The translations under genes and the position numbers were made by a program. DNA of 64,000 nucleotides from Chloroflexota bacterium (lineage in GTDB: Bacteria > Chloroflexota > Dehalococcoidia > Tepidiformales > Tepidiformaceae): positions 223,813 to 287,812 of the forward strand of contig JACRBT010000017.1 of NCBI GenBank assembly GCA_016234445.1, in the 5' to 3' direction. The notes below the pieces were generated by a model. It was given only the letters and a program-made list of their open reading frames with translations. It searched no databases and had not been told where the DNA came from. How positions within the stretch are numbered: the stretch's first letter is position 1; every line of letters starts with the position of its first letter. Below, one piece after another: positions 17,276 to 27,084 of the stretch.

Positions 17276-17372
17276 GATCTCAGCGTAGCAGGGGCCGCCG
17301 GGATGGGACGAGGGCGGGCCGGGAAACCACGCCGTGCGTGCAAACCGGGCCGAAAGCAGTCACCATGAGGCC

Positions 17373-17630
17373 ATGAAACGAGTGAACGTCTCCGAATTCA
17401 GGGCCCACCTGAGCCAGTATCTCGCGGAGGTACGCGGCGGCGAAACCGTGGTGGTCTGCGACCGGAAGACGCCGATTGCGAGGCTCAGCCCCTTCGAGGA
17501 AGAGCTGGACGATTTCGTCGCACGGCCGGCGCGAGGCCGTGTCAGCGACCTGGAGAAGATCAAGGGCGTGCCGCCGCGCGAGCCCGTGGATGTTGTCGCC
17601 ATTCTCAGGGAGAGCCGGGACCAGCGTTAA
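17373..17630 (+). CDS. Phd/YefM-family antitoxin-like protein
   Basis: 85 residues. The N-terminal MKRVNVSEFRAHLSQYLAEV and GGETVVVCDRKTPIARLSPF are diagnostic of Phd/YefM antitoxins, which bind DNA with the N-terminal half and neutralise a Doc/VapC/YoeB toxin with the C-terminal tail. No toxin gene follows: the next gene is the convergent M20 peptidase 13 bp away. It is therefore an orphan antitoxin, or a solitary regulator. The ATG at 17373 aligns with the family N-terminus; frames opening earlier add non-conserved residues. Confidence 0.8.
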   Translation: MKRVNVSEFRAHLSQYLAEVRGGETVVVCDRKTPIARLSPFEEELDDFVARPARGRVSDLEKIKGVPPREPVDVVAILRESRDQR

Positions 17631-17643
17631 GCTTCGCGCCCGC

Positions 17644-18990
<1,347 letters not shown>

Positions 18991-19158
18991 CTACGGCGGG
19001 CGGCCCCCGCGGGCATCGCTCGGGCCAGCGACGGAAGGGCGCGGTAAAGTGCGGGCGAGGAAGCGCGCCCGGTTCTACCGGTTCTAATTGGCATCCAATC
19101 TTCGGCGCCTAGCGTGAGGATGCGGCAGAAACGAACCCGGGCCGCAGAGGTAGACAGC

Positions 19159-19797
19159 ATGAGCCGGCAACCAGTCCCAGGGGCAAGGAACGCTGAACCA
19201 TCGCGGCCGCGCGGTTGGCGCGATTGGCAGAAGGGGCGGCTCGGGAAGCGCGAGACCGGCCTCATCGGCCTGAGCGCGGCGGCGATCATGTCGGTCTACG
19301 CGGTGGGCTACGCCAACACCTCGGCAACCGGAAACGACTTCGCGACCCTGCTCCCGGCGGACTCCCCCGCGGCCAGTTCCGGCGTCACGCAGGCTGCCAC
19401 GGGCCAGGCGGCGGTGGTGGCAACCCCGACGGCAGCCGCGCAGCGGAGCACCGCCGGCGCGCAACCGGCTGCGCCCACGCCGACAGCCGCGCCCGCGAGC
19501 GCCTCCGCGGGCACCCAGGCCGCGACCTACCGCGACGGCACCTACGTCGGCGCCGGCAACAGCCGCCACGGCGGAATCCAGGCGACCGTGGTGGTCAGCG
19601 GGGGCAAGATCACCTCCGCCGCGATCACCTCCTGCGGGACGCGCTACCCGTGCTCGAAGATCGCCTCTCTCCCGTCCCAGACCATCGCCCAGCAGGGGGT
19701 CCCGACGAACCACGTCTCAGGGTCGACCGACAGTTCGAACGCCTACAAGCAGGCCGTGGCGAACGCACTCTCCCAGGCGAAGGCGCAACAGAGTTGA
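19159..19797 (+). CDS. Membrane-anchored FMN-binding domain protein
   Basis: 212 residues. An N-terminal transmembrane helix (about 34-53, GLIGLSAAAIMSVYAVGYA) and an Ala/Thr/Pro-rich linker are followed by an FMN-binding domain (RnfG/NqrC type) from about residue 125 (DGTYVGAGNSRHGGIQATVVV). The covalent-flavinylation motif is SGSTDSS, in which Thr190 would carry FMN through a phosphodiester bond on the outer side of the membrane. The next gene encodes the enzyme that attaches FMN, and the stop codon overlaps that gene's start, so the pair is coupled. AGAGG precedes the ATG; GTG 19114 and ATG 19120 are alternative starts. Confidence 0.85.
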   Translation: MSRQPVPGARNAEPSRPRGWRDWQKGRLGKRETGLIGLSAAAIMSVYAVGYANTSATGNDFATLLPADSPAASSGVTQAATGQAAVVATPTAAAQRSTAGAQPAAPTPTAAPASASAGTQAATYRDGTYVGAGNSRHGGIQATVVVSGGKITSAAITSCGTRYPCSKIASLPSQTIAQQGVPTNHVSGSTDSSNAYKQAVANALSQAKAQQS

Positions 19798-20720
19798 CCA
19801 CCGGGACGATCCCCGTGGCTGAGCCAGCCGTCGCGAGCGCGGTGTTCATGGACACCCTCGTGGCGATCGAGGTGGTGGACCCCGTTGCCGCCCCGGCGCG
19901 CGAAGCGGCGGTGGCCCGGGCCTACGGCTGGTTCCGGGAGGTCGAGCAGCGCTGCAGCCGCTTCGACCAAGGGAGCGAACTTTCGCGGCTTTCGGCGACG
20001 GTGGGCACCCCGGTCGAGGTGAGCCCCCTCCTCTTCCGCGTCCTCGAATTCGCGCTTGCCCTCGCGGCCGAAAGCGGCGGCGCCTTTGACCCAACAGTTG
20101 GCGCCGCGATGGAGCGGCGGGGCTTCGACCAGCACTACACCACCGGTGCGCGGGTGCCGTCCCGTCGCGCGGACGCAGCCGCGAGCTACCACGACGTCGT
20201 CCTCGACCCCCGGCGGCGGACGGCGACCTTGCTGCGGCCGCTCGTCCTGGACCTGGGGGCGGTCGCGAAGGGCTTCGCCATCGACCTCGCGGCGGAGGAA
20301 CTGCGGCAGTTCGAGAACTACGCGATCAACGCCGGGGGCGACATCTTCGTCCGCGGGATGAGTGCCGAGGGCGGCCCCTGGCGGATCGGCATCCGCCACC
20401 CGCGCGAGCTGGAGACCCTCGTTGAGACGGTCGCGATCACCGGCGGCGCCGTCTGCACTTCTGGCGACTATGAGCGTCCCGGGACCGGGGGCGGGCACCA
20501 CATCCTCCAGCCCGGGAGTGGTCACAGCGCCGGCGCCGCCGCCAGCGTGACGGTCGTCGCCCCCACGGCAATGGTCGCAGACGGGCTGGCGACGGCGGCC
20601 TTCGTGCTCGGCCCCGAAGCAGGGATCGCGCTCCTGGAGCGCCAGGGCGTAGGCGGACTGATCATCACCCCCGCGCTGGAGCGATTCGAGACGCGCGGGT
20701 TCGGGAGCTACCGGCCATGA
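19794..20720 (+). CDS. apbE: FAD:protein FMN transferase (ApbE family)
   Basis: 308 residues from a TTG that overlaps the previous stop (TTGA). ApbE cleaves FAD and attaches FMN to Thr/Ser of target proteins. Family motifs are FMDTLVAIEV near the start, FDQGSELSRLS, GGAFDPTVG, DLGAVAKGFAIDLA, NAGGDIFVRG and the C-terminal ADGLATAAFVLG. The order FMN-binding protein, ApbE, RnfD-like protein with overlapping codons implies that the neighbour at 19159-19797 is its substrate. No signal peptide is visible at the chosen start, so the site of action is uncertain. Confidence 0.92.
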   Translation: MTTGTIPVAEPAVASAVFMDTLVAIEVVDPVAAPAREAAVARAYGWFREVEQRCSRFDQGSELSRLSATVGTPVEVSPLLFRVLEFALALAAESGGAFDPTVGAAMERRGFDQHYTTGARVPSRRADAAASYHDVVLDPRRRTATLLRPLVLDLGAVAKGFAIDLAAEELRQFENYAINAGGDIFVRGMSAEGGPWRIGIRHPRELETLVETVAITGGAVCTSGDYERPGTGGGHHILQPGSGHSAGAAASVTVVAPTAMVADGLATAAFVLGPEAGIALLERQGVGGLIITPALERFETRGFGSYRP

Positions 20721-21568
20721 CCGCCTACGCAATCCCTCAGACCGACTATGTACGGCTGGTGAAGCGCGTCCTCCGCACCCCGAAGGGCATCCTCCTTCTC
20801 CTGCTTGCAGGCATTACGCTGGTGGCGATACCCGGGCAGGGAGCGTCGCAGGCGGTGCCCCACGTCCTCAGCGCGGTCGCGGCGGCGGCCGTGGCCGACG
20901 TGGTGGTTCAGCGGCTGGCGCGGAAGCTGTGGATATTCCCGCTCGGCGGGATCCTCACCGGGTTGATCATCGCCCTGGTCCTGGCCCCGCAGGAACCGTG
21001 GATTGTGCCGGCCGCGGCGTCGGTGTTGGCGATGGCAAGCAAGCAGCTCTTCCGGACGCGGCTGGCGAACGTCTTCAACCCGGCGGCCCTGGCCCTCGTC
21101 ATTGCGACGGTCCTCTGGGACAGCGGCCAGAGCTGGTGGGGGGCGCTGCCCGACTTCGGCTGGGCGGCCGTCCCGGTTCTCCTCGTGGCGGGCGTGTTCA
21201 TGGCCGACCGGATCAAGAAGATGCCGCTCGTCCTCGCCTTCCTCGGCCCCTACTTCGCCTGGTTCACGGTGACCAGCTTCCTCGGCCAGCCCGGGCAGGT
21301 GGCCGAGATCTTCCGGGCGCCCGACCTCCAGGCGGTGCTCTTCTTCGCCTTCTTCATGGTCGACGACCCCCCGACCTGCCCCGTGCGCTCCCGTGACCAG
21401 GTGGTCTTCGGCGTGATCGTCGCGGCGAGCTGCTACCTCATCTTCCAGGCCTTCGGGTGGGTCTACTTCCTCCCGGCCGGGCTCCTCGTGGGCAATGCTT
21501 GGGAAGGCTGGCGCAAGCGGTCGGTGGGCCGGCGGGTGCGAGTCGCGCTGCGGCCGGCGCTAGCCTAA
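20717..21568 (+). CDS. RnfD/NqrB-like integral membrane protein
   Basis: 283 residues with about eight to nine membrane segments. FNPAALALVIATVLW and FFAFFMVDDPPTCPVRSRDQ correspond to conserved parts of the NqrB/RnfD/RnfE family, subunits that carry flavin and move electrons across the membrane. Here the RnfD-like protein is not accompanied by RnfA, B, C or E, so it is not an Rnf complex; it fits the reduced flavin-transport modules that combine an RnfD-like or similar core with flavinylated proteins. ATGA overlaps the apbE stop. The electron donor and acceptor are unknown. Confidence 0.83.
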   Translation: MTAYAIPQTDYVRLVKRVLRTPKGILLLLLAGITLVAIPGQGASQAVPHVLSAVAAAAVADVVVQRLARKLWIFPLGGILTGLIIALVLAPQEPWIVPAAASVLAMASKQLFRTRLANVFNPAALALVIATVLWDSGQSWWGALPDFGWAAVPVLLVAGVFMADRIKKMPLVLAFLGPYFAWFTVTSFLGQPGQVAEIFRAPDLQAVLFFAFFMVDDPPTCPVRSRDQVVFGVIVAASCYLIFQAFGWVYFLPAGLLVGNAWEGWRKRSVGRRVRVALRPALA

Positions 21569-21583
21569 GGCCCCCGCCCAGGA

Positions 21584-22876
21584 TCAGGCGCACATCCGGC
21601 GGACAATCTCGTACATGAGCTCGCAGCCCATGTTCAGGTTGTCGATCGTCAGGAACTCGTTGTTGCCATGGAACCCCGCGCGTTCGGGGCCCGAGAGGAT
21701 GCAGGGGATGAACCCGTAGGCGGGGATCCCGCGGGCCCGCAGGAAGCGGTTGTCGGTGCCGCCGATGGTCATGCTCGGGACGACGATCGCGTCCTCCATC
21801 GCCTCCGTGACGACGGACTTGATGACCCGGAAGAGCTCCGTGTCCCAGTCGACGGAGACGGGCTCGCCTTCGTGAGGGTTGTAGAGTTCGACCGTGATCC
21901 GGGGGTCGTCGATCCGTTCGCGGACCTGGCGGAGCCAGTCTTCCTTCGACTGGCCGGGCAGGAGGCGGCAGTCGACCGCGGCCCAGCTCTTCGCGGGGAC
22001 GACGTTCGCCTTGATCCCGCTCTGGAGCATCGTCACGTTGATGGTGTTGATGAACTGGGCGTGGAGTTCGGGCGTGCGGACGATCTGGGCCTCGATCTCG
22101 GCCTGGCTGGCGGGAAGGAGCCCGGCTTCGCTGAGGCTGGCGAGGTAGGCACGCGTGTCCGGCGTGTAGGTGAGGCCGCGGTCCCAGTCTTCGAGCTTGA
22201 GCAGGGCGCGCATCAGGTGGACGAGAGAGTTGTCCTTGTGGGGGCGGCTGCCGTGGCCGGGGGTGCCGACGGCCGTGAGCTGGATCCAGCCGATATCCTT
22301 CTCGTTGGTGGCCACGCCGAAAAGCTTGAGGTCCTTGCCGCCGAAGCGGTCGGTCCCGCCACCGCCTTCGCTCAGCTCGAACTCGACGTCGACTACGTCC
22401 GGGCGGTGCTTGCAGAGCCACTCCATGCCGAATTCGCTGCCGGCCTCTTCGTCGGGCACGGCGCAGAAGACGACGTCGCGCTTCAGGGGGACGTTGTTTC
22501 GTTTGAGGAGAAGGAAGGTGATGAGCTGCATGACGCCGCAGCCCTTCATGTCGACGGCGCCCCGGCCATAGACGCGGCCGTCCTTGATGACACCCTCGAA
22601 GGCGGGCATGTCCCAGTACTGCGCCTCGACGGGGACGACGTCGGTGTGGTTGCAGAGCATCAGCGGCCGCTTCGAACCGTCGCCCTTCAGGGTCGCGACG
22701 AGGACCTCGCGGTTGGGCGCGGTCTCGATGTATTCGCAGGCGATGCCTTCGCGGGTGATGAGCTCACCGAGGAAGCGGGCGGCAGGCTTTTCGTTCCCGG
22801 GCGGGTTCGAGGTGTCGATCTGGAGGTAGCGGACGAAGATGTCGAGGGCTTCGGCGAAGAGCGGCTTCCAGTCCAT
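21584..22876 (-). CDS. M20-family metallopeptidase (dipeptidase/deacylase)
   Basis: 430 residues. Zinc and catalytic landmarks are [30 protein letters not shown] and [11 protein letters not shown], all matching the paralogue at 17644-18960; the two share the [10 protein letters not shown] opening and the C-terminal [14 protein letters not shown]. Family members hydrolyse dipeptides, N-acyl amino acids or carbamoyl compounds; the exact substrate cannot be read. TAGTAT about 30 nt upstream is a likely -10, and AGGA is a weak ribosome site. It converges on the RnfD-like gene with a 15-bp gap. Confidence 0.9.
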   Translation of the reverse strand: MDWKPLFAEALDIFVRYLQIDTSNPPGNEKPAARFLGELITREGIACEYIETAPNREVLVATLKGDGSKRPLMLCNHTDVVPVEAQYWDMPAFEGVIKDGRVYGRGAVDMKGCGVMQLITFLLLKRNNVPLKRDVVFCAVPDEEAGSEFGMEWLCKHRPDVVDVEFELSEGGGGTDRFGGKDLKLFGVATNEKDIGWIQLTAVGTPGHGSRPHKDNSLVHLMRALLKLEDWDRGLTYTPDTRAYLASLSEAGLLPASQAEIEAQIVRTPELHAQFINTINVTMLQSGIKANVVPAKSWAAVDCRLLPGQSKEDWLRQVRERIDDPRITVELYNPHEGEPVSVDWDTELFRVIKSVVTEAMEDAIVVPSMTIGGTDNRFLRARGIPAYGFIPCILSGPERAGFHGNNEFLTIDNLNMGCELMYEIVRRMCA

Positions 22877-22925
22877 GCGGTGGTGGTCCTGCGGGCGGTG
22901 GCCCGGAGCGAATACTACCGGACTG

Positions 22926-23882
22926 TCAGGCGGAGGGGACGTCCCAGGGGAGCGACTGGGCGGGTGGCGTGAGCAGCGGCTTCACGATTCCATCGGCGAC
23001 GACGGCGATGATGTCGAAGCCGGCGTAGAGGGTGGGGTCCATGCCGCGGAGGGCCCAGGTGAGCTTCTCTTCCTCCGCGTAGGTGGAGGCGCCGAGGACG
23101 ACCAGGGCGTGGGCGGCCGCCGGAATGTCGCGGGCCGGAGCGGCCTCCTTAAGCAGCTTCCGGAGGTTCCGCCTCAGGGCGGCGGCCTGCTCGTCGTCGT
23201 CGCGCGCCGGCGTGCCGAGGACGCAGGAGCCGCCTTCTTCGAGGTCGTTCGCGCTCCAGGCGTCTTCGGACGCGATCGGGATGGAACCGTCGACTTCCGG
23301 CTGGCCGGCGGCGAGGACGATCCGGTCGGCGAGTTCGGTCCGCTCGTCGTCATCCGCGGGCAGCCGGTGCAGCTGGAGCGAGTTGAGCTGGAAGCTGCCC
23401 GCCACGCGGTTCGTGAACTGGGCCCAGTGGGGGGCCATGCCGCCGAGGGCGGTGACCACGGACCCCGTCGTGCTCGTGCGCCGGAGGTGGAGGGTGACGG
23501 GCCGCCGGACCTCCAGCCGCCCGTCTTCGAGGGACCGCGCCCCGGCTGCTGCTGCCAGCAGTTCCTCGACCCTCGGTTCGTCCACAGGGAGCGCCGCGTC
23601 ACGCGGGACCCAGAGGGCGAGCGAGCGGCCGGCATCGTCGAGGCGCTGTTCGATCGCGGCGCGGGCGGCCTCCCAGTCGAGGCTGGCGTCGGGGGCGAGG
23701 GTGTTGACGATGGCGAAGGCGAGGTCCCAGCGGCGCCCCACCTGGACGGTCCCGCGGGCGACAGGGCCGCCCCACTCCCCGGAGCTGAGCTTCGTGCTGC
23801 GGGCGTAGTGGGCGCCGAACCAGCGCAGAAACAGCCGGAAACCGGCGTCCGCGGGGTCCGCTGGATAGCTGCGCCCGCTCAA
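22926..23882 (-). CDS. Hypothetical protein downstream of the L25 gene
   Basis: 318 residues from a TTG 7 nt after the L25 stop. No family was recognised. It is a soluble-looking mixed alpha/beta protein. Notable segments are RLFLRWFGAHYARSTKLSSGEW near the start, an acidic middle (ADDDERTELADR), and AHALVVLGASTYAEEEKLTW near the C-terminus. Co-transcription with L25 is likely from the spacing, but a functional link to translation is only inference. The ribosome site is poor, so it may depend on coupling. Confidence 0.65.
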   Translation of the reverse strand: MSGRSYPADPADAGFRLFLRWFGAHYARSTKLSSGEWGGPVARGTVQVGRRWDLAFAIVNTLAPDASLDWEAARAAIEQRLDDAGRSLALWVPRDAALPVDEPRVEELLAAAAGARSLEDGRLEVRRPVTLHLRRTSTTGSVVTALGGMAPHWAQFTNRVAGSFQLNSLQLHRLPADDDERTELADRIVLAAGQPEVDGSIPIASEDAWSANDLEEGGSCVLGTPARDDDEQAAALRRNLRKLLKEAAPARDIPAAAHALVVLGASTYAEEEKLTWALRGMDPTLYAGFDIIAVVADGIVKPLLTPPAQSLPWDVPSA

Positions 23883-23889
23883 GGGGGGC

Positions 23890-24483
23890 CTATTCGGCTT
23901 CTTCTTCGTCGACGAGGCGGATGCGCGGCGGCGTCACGGAAGCGACGACGATGGCGGGGTCGGTCAGGACCTGGACGCCCTCGGGCGCCTTGATATCGCT
24001 GACGCTGAGGTGGACGTCGAAACCCACCAGGAGGCCGGCGTCGACTTCCAGGTATTCCGGCAGGCTCAGCGGCAGGCAGGAGACGGAGACGTGCTCGAGG
24101 CTCTGGAGGAGGGTGCCAGCTAGGTCGCGGACGGCCGGGGCTTCACCCACGACATGGAGGGCGACGTTCGCGTGGATGGGGCGGGCGAGGTCGACCTGGT
24201 AGAAGTCCACGTGCATCGGGTCGCCGGTGCCGCCGACGCGGGTGAGCCCGCGAAGGACGACAAAGCGGGGGCTCTTTTCGCCCTCGATCTTCAGTTCGAA
24301 CATGCTCCGGGCGCCGGCCGCGCGGACGATGCGCGTGAATTCGCGGCGGTCCATCTGGATGGCGGCGGATTCGAGTCCCTTGCCGTAGACGTTGCCCGGG
24401 AGGACGCCTTCGCGCCGGAGCACCCGTACTTTCTTGCCGAGGACATTGCGAGGAGCGGCCTGGATGGTCGCGCGTTCAGCCAT
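23890..24483 (-). CDS. rplY: 50S ribosomal protein L25 / general stress protein Ctc
   Basis: 197 residues, the long Ctc form with an L25 domain (about 1-90, QAAPRNVLGKKVRVLRREG, GNVYGKG) and a C-terminal TL5-type domain (LARPIHANVALHVVGEAPAV, LPEYLEVDAGLLVGFDVHLS). It binds 5S rRNA in the large subunit. ATG 24483 has GGAGGG about 9 nt upstream; an upstream in-frame start at 24525 would add residues not found in the family. A possible promoter (TTGCGC and GTATAC-like) lies about 30-50 bp upstream. An unrelated hypothetical gene follows. Confidence 0.93.
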   Translation of the reverse strand: MAERATIQAAPRNVLGKKVRVLRREGVLPGNVYGKGLESAAIQMDRREFTRIVRAAGARSMFELKIEGEKSPRFVVLRGLTRVGGTGDPMHVDFYQVDLARPIHANVALHVVGEAPAVRDLAGTLLQSLEHVSVSCLPLSLPEYLEVDAGLLVGFDVHLSVSDIKAPEGVQVLTDPAIVVASVTPPRIRLVDEEEAE

Positions 24484-24577
24484 GGAAAAACACCCTCCGC
24501 GCGCACGCTCGTATACGTGGCGCAACGAATCTACTGTACCGGCCCACGGCCCACGGTCAACGCGGGCGGGAGGCGCG

Positions 24578-24603
24578 AAAAAGGGACCACGGATGGTGGC
24601 CCC
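24578..24603 (-). terminator. Intrinsic terminator of the ferredoxin gene
   Basis: Read on the minus strand, GGGGCCAC (24603-24596) pairs with GTGGTCCC (24590-24583) around a 5-nt loop, with one G-U pair, and is followed by TTTTTCGC. It lies just after the ferredoxin stop and before the promoter of the L25 gene. Confidence 0.85.
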
Positions 24604-24630
24604 TCGTTCACCGCATGGGGGACGGGCGGA

Positions 24631-24918
24631 TTAGCCCTTGATCGCCGCGACCTGCTTGCGGACGGCGCCCTTGTCGCCGGAGTACCATTCCGCGTTGATC
24701 TTCGTGAAGGCCTCCTGGTCCGAGGGCACGTCGTCTTCGGCGAAGATGGCGGTCACGGGGCAGGCAGGTTCGCAGGCGCCGCAGTCGATGCACTCATCCG
24801 GGTTGATGTAGAGCATGCGGTCCTGGCCTTCGTCGAAGTGGATGCAGTCCACCGGGCAGACTTCGACACAGGCCTGGTCCTGGACATCGATGCAGGGCGT
24901 GGTAATGACGTACGTCAT
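24631..24918 (-). CDS. fdxA: 7Fe ferredoxin (3Fe-4S and 4Fe-4S), FdxA-type
   Basis: 95 residues. The Cys pattern is Cys9, Cys17, Cys21 and Cys25, then Cys43, Cys46, Cys49 and Cys53. The second Cys of a normal CxxC at the first cluster is missing (position 12 is Val), so Cys9, Cys17 and Cys53 would hold a 3Fe-4S cluster, while Cys21, Cys43, Cys46 and Cys49 hold the 4Fe-4S cluster, as in Azotobacter ferredoxin I and mycobacterial FdxA. It is a cytoplasmic one-electron carrier. A GAGGAG ribosome site precedes the ATG, and a terminator follows, so it is a single-gene unit. Confidence 0.92.
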   Translation of the reverse strand: MTYVITTPCIDVQDQACVEVCPVDCIHFDEGQDRMLYINPDECIDCGACEPACPVTAIFAEDDVPSDQEAFTKINAEWYSGDKGAVRKQVAAIKG

Positions 24919-25021
24919 GGGACTCCTCGTCGTGTAGGGGGTCAGCTACCGCCGGTAGCGGCCGCGCAACAGGGATAGTACTACCGGGGCGAAAGTGTGT
25001 AAAAGCGGCCCCGGGGGCGCC

Positions 25022-25681
25022 TTACCGGCTGGCGACCGGCGTCCCGGAGCGGAGGTCCACGGCGTGGTAGCGGCCCGCCTTCAGTTCCGCCACCAGTTCC
25101 TTCTCGTCGTGGATGTCTTTTTCGAAGTAGGTGGCGCACTTGCCGACGTCACTGATCGCGTGGGAGTCGGTGCCGGCAGTGCCGCCCAGCTTCATCATCT
25201 CGCAGAGCCGCCGGGAGAACTCGTTTTCCTTGTCGCTGCCGCGGCCGTTCAGTTCTTCGAGGGCTGCGACGTACTGGTAGGCGGGGTTGCGGCTGGCCTT
25301 GTCGAGGGCGGCCTGGTACTCCTCGTCGCTCCGGCTGAACCAGGGCATCTGGCGGCGGTAGGGGTGGGCGGCGACCATCGTCCCCTCGGCCTTTTCGACG
25401 TAGCTCGCCAGTTCGCGGACGCGGTGCATCCCGAAGACGTACTTGTCGATCCCGAAGACCAGCATGTGGCCGTCGTCCGTGCTGATTTCGACCCCGGCGA
25501 GGACGAGGAAGTTGTGCTTCGCCCGGAGTTCCTCGATCGACTTGTAGTCCCAGACGGTGTCGTGCTCGGTGAAAACGATGGCGTCGAGCCCGGCGGTCTT
25601 CGCCCGGACGATGAGGTCATCGGGGTTGAGGACGCTGTCGTGCGAACGGGGCCACGTGTGGGAATGGAGGTCAATCAGCAT
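25022..25681 (-). CDS. PHP-domain metal-dependent phosphoesterase
   Basis: 219 residues. PHP landmarks are the N-terminal IDLHSHTWPRS (metal-binding His pair), FTEHDTVWDY, AGVEIST with the bridging Glu, VAAHPYRR and the C-terminal GTDSHAISDVG. Such proteins hydrolyse phosphodiesters, nucleoside phosphates or histidinol phosphate; the sequence resembles general PHP/YciV-like members more than HisK. TATAGT lies about 20 nt upstream as a -10. It stands alone between the ferredoxin gene and the secreted pair. Confidence 0.87.
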   Translation of the reverse strand: MLIDLHSHTWPRSHDSVLNPDDLIVRAKTAGLDAIVFTEHDTVWDYKSIEELRAKHNFLVLAGVEISTDDGHMLVFGIDKYVFGMHRVRELASYVEKAEGTMVAAHPYRRQMPWFSRSDEEYQAALDKASRNPAYQYVAALEELNGRGSDKENEFSRRLCEMMKLGGTAGTDSHAISDVGKCATYFEKDIHDEKELVAELKAGRYHAVDLRSGTPVASR

Positions 25682-25841
25682 GATGGCTTGGTCGCCTTAC
25701 TATACGAGCGGCGGGGGCCGAGTGGCGAGCCGGGGGCGGCGATCCGGGGCATCGGCCGCGTCTTCGGACCCGCTCGCCCGCCACACGCTGTAAATTGACC
25801 GTAAACAGTTGGCGATATGGGCCGGCACCGGGCGTTTCTTC

Positions 25842-25870
25842 TTGCCTGCATGGGGGTGCCTGCCTACCCT
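25842..25870 (+). promoter_or_regulatory. Promoter of the secreted protein gene
   Basis: TTGCCT (25842-25847), a 17-bp spacer and TACCCT (25865-25870) lie about 40 bp before the ATG at 25912, with GAGG just before that ATG. The rest of the 230-bp gap between the PHP gene and this gene shows no other clear signal. Confidence 0.5.
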
Positions 25871-25911
25871 CTTTGCAATGGGGAGCGCGACGGCCCCCGA
25901 GTGAGGCACGG

Positions 25912-26385
25912 ATGAACCGAACGAAACTGCTCGGCATGGGATTCGCGGCGGCGGCGATGGTCGCCCTTGCCGGCGCCGCTCTTGCCGGTCTCAGCACTCC
26001 TTTCGGCAACGCTTCGGCCGCGGGCGGGCCGCCGGCCATCGGCATGGTCGCCTATGGCGAAGCCCCCGGGGCGACCCCCGGCCAGAAGATCTATGCGACG
26101 GTCACCGCCAACGGCGTGTCGACCACCTGCGGCCAGGGGCTCGTGGTGGACGACGGCGGCCCGAAGTATGTCGTCACCGTCGTCGCCGACGACCAGACGG
26201 CGGGTTGTGGCCTCGCCGGCCGCACCGTCGGCTTCTACATCGGCGCCGCCAGTTCGACACAGGGCCCCCGCATGGCCATAACCAAGACGACGTGGGAGGC
26301 GGCGAAGGGCAAGCAGGTGAACCTGACCTTCGGCGCGCCCCTCACCGTCCGGGCCCGTGCTGCCTTTGTTGCGAAGGCCCCGTAA
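25912..26385 (+). CDS. Secreted protein, member of a tandem paralogous pair
   Basis: 157 residues. A Sec signal peptide (LLGMGFAAAAMVALAGAALA) is followed by a beta-rich domain with VAYGEAPGATPGQKIYATVT, TTCGQG and YVVTVVADDQTAGCGLAGRTVGFYI. The two Cys probably form a disulfide outside the cell. The same layout, with the Cys pair and an aromatic-rich strand before an end segment, occurs in the next gene, so the two arose by duplication. An immunoglobulin-like or carboxypeptidase-regulatory-like fold is possible; function is unknown. Confidence 0.75.
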   Translation: MNRTKLLGMGFAAAAMVALAGAALAGLSTPFGNASAAGGPPAIGMVAYGEAPGATPGQKIYATVTANGVSTTCGQGLVVDDGGPKYVVTVVADDQTAGCGLAGRTVGFYIGAASSTQGPRMAITKTTWEAAKGKQVNLTFGAPLTVRARAAFVAKAP

Positions 26386-26490
26386 CCTGCCGCCCGCGGG
26401 CCTTTCGACCCCGGGAATCCACCGAGTGACACCGCCGGGCGGAGCGCGCACGATAGGCAGCGAGATGCGAGACCATTCGAGGCAGCCCTG

Positions 26491-26991
26491 ATGCGCTTCC
26501 CGCTGACTCGCCGCCGCATGCTGGCGACCGGGGCCGCGATGGCCCTGGCGCTGGGCGCCGCCGTTGCCGCCGCCGCCCCCACCGACTCGCCGCCCCCGGC
26601 GATTCCCTTCACCGCCTATGGACAGGTGCTTGTCGACGGCGCCAATGTCTCCCCGGCGGAGCAGCCCATGGTCGTCTTCGTGAACGGGGTCGAATGCGGC
26701 TGGACGACCACGAAGGTGGCCGTCCCGGGCCCCGGCACCCCCGCCGACGACGTGGGGAAGACGGTCTACGTGGTCGACGTCCTCGCCGACGGTGGCAATG
26801 GCGGCGGTTCGAAGCCCGGTTGCGGGCGCCCCGGCGACCTCGTGACCTTCTACTTCCCCCAGAGCCACCGGATGGCGACCCAGCACCCGGCATGGCAGTC
26901 CGGCGCCCCCGGCCGGACGAACCTGGACCTCGGCCTCTCGCTCTCGCACCGCCTCGTCGTCGCCGGCGCCGCCGCAAAGGTCCAGAACTAG
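26491..26991 (+). CDS. Secreted protein, second member of the tandem pair
   Basis: 166 residues. The N-terminus MRFPLTRRRMLATGAAMALA carries an Arg triplet before the hydrophobic stretch, so export could be by Tat or Sec. The mature part, FTAYGQVLVDGANVSPAEQP, VNGVECGWTT and TVYVVDVLADGGNGGGSKPG then CGRPGDLVTFYF, parallels the upstream protein residue pattern and again has two Cys. The last 30 residues are extra. No function is known. A weak GAGG lies about 10 nt before the ATG. Confidence 0.72.
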   Translation: MRFPLTRRRMLATGAAMALALGAAVAAAAPTDSPPPAIPFTAYGQVLVDGANVSPAEQPMVVFVNGVECGWTTTKVAVPGPGTPADDVGKTVYVVDVLADGGNGGGSKPGCGRPGDLVTFYFPQSHRMATQHPAWQSGAPGRTNLDLGLSLSHRLVVAGAAAKVQN

Positions 26992-27084
26992 CGCCGCGCC
27001 CCCCGCGCGAAGAACGGCCGTGTTCCGGGCGTCTCGGTGTTCGGCGAGCACGTACTCACAGCTGCCCTGGCCTGCGACGGTTCG

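Noticed and set aside
21668..22972. 434-residue plus-strand frame opposite the M20 peptidase
   Set aside because: Shadow of the peptidase gene, whose zinc-site motifs are intact.
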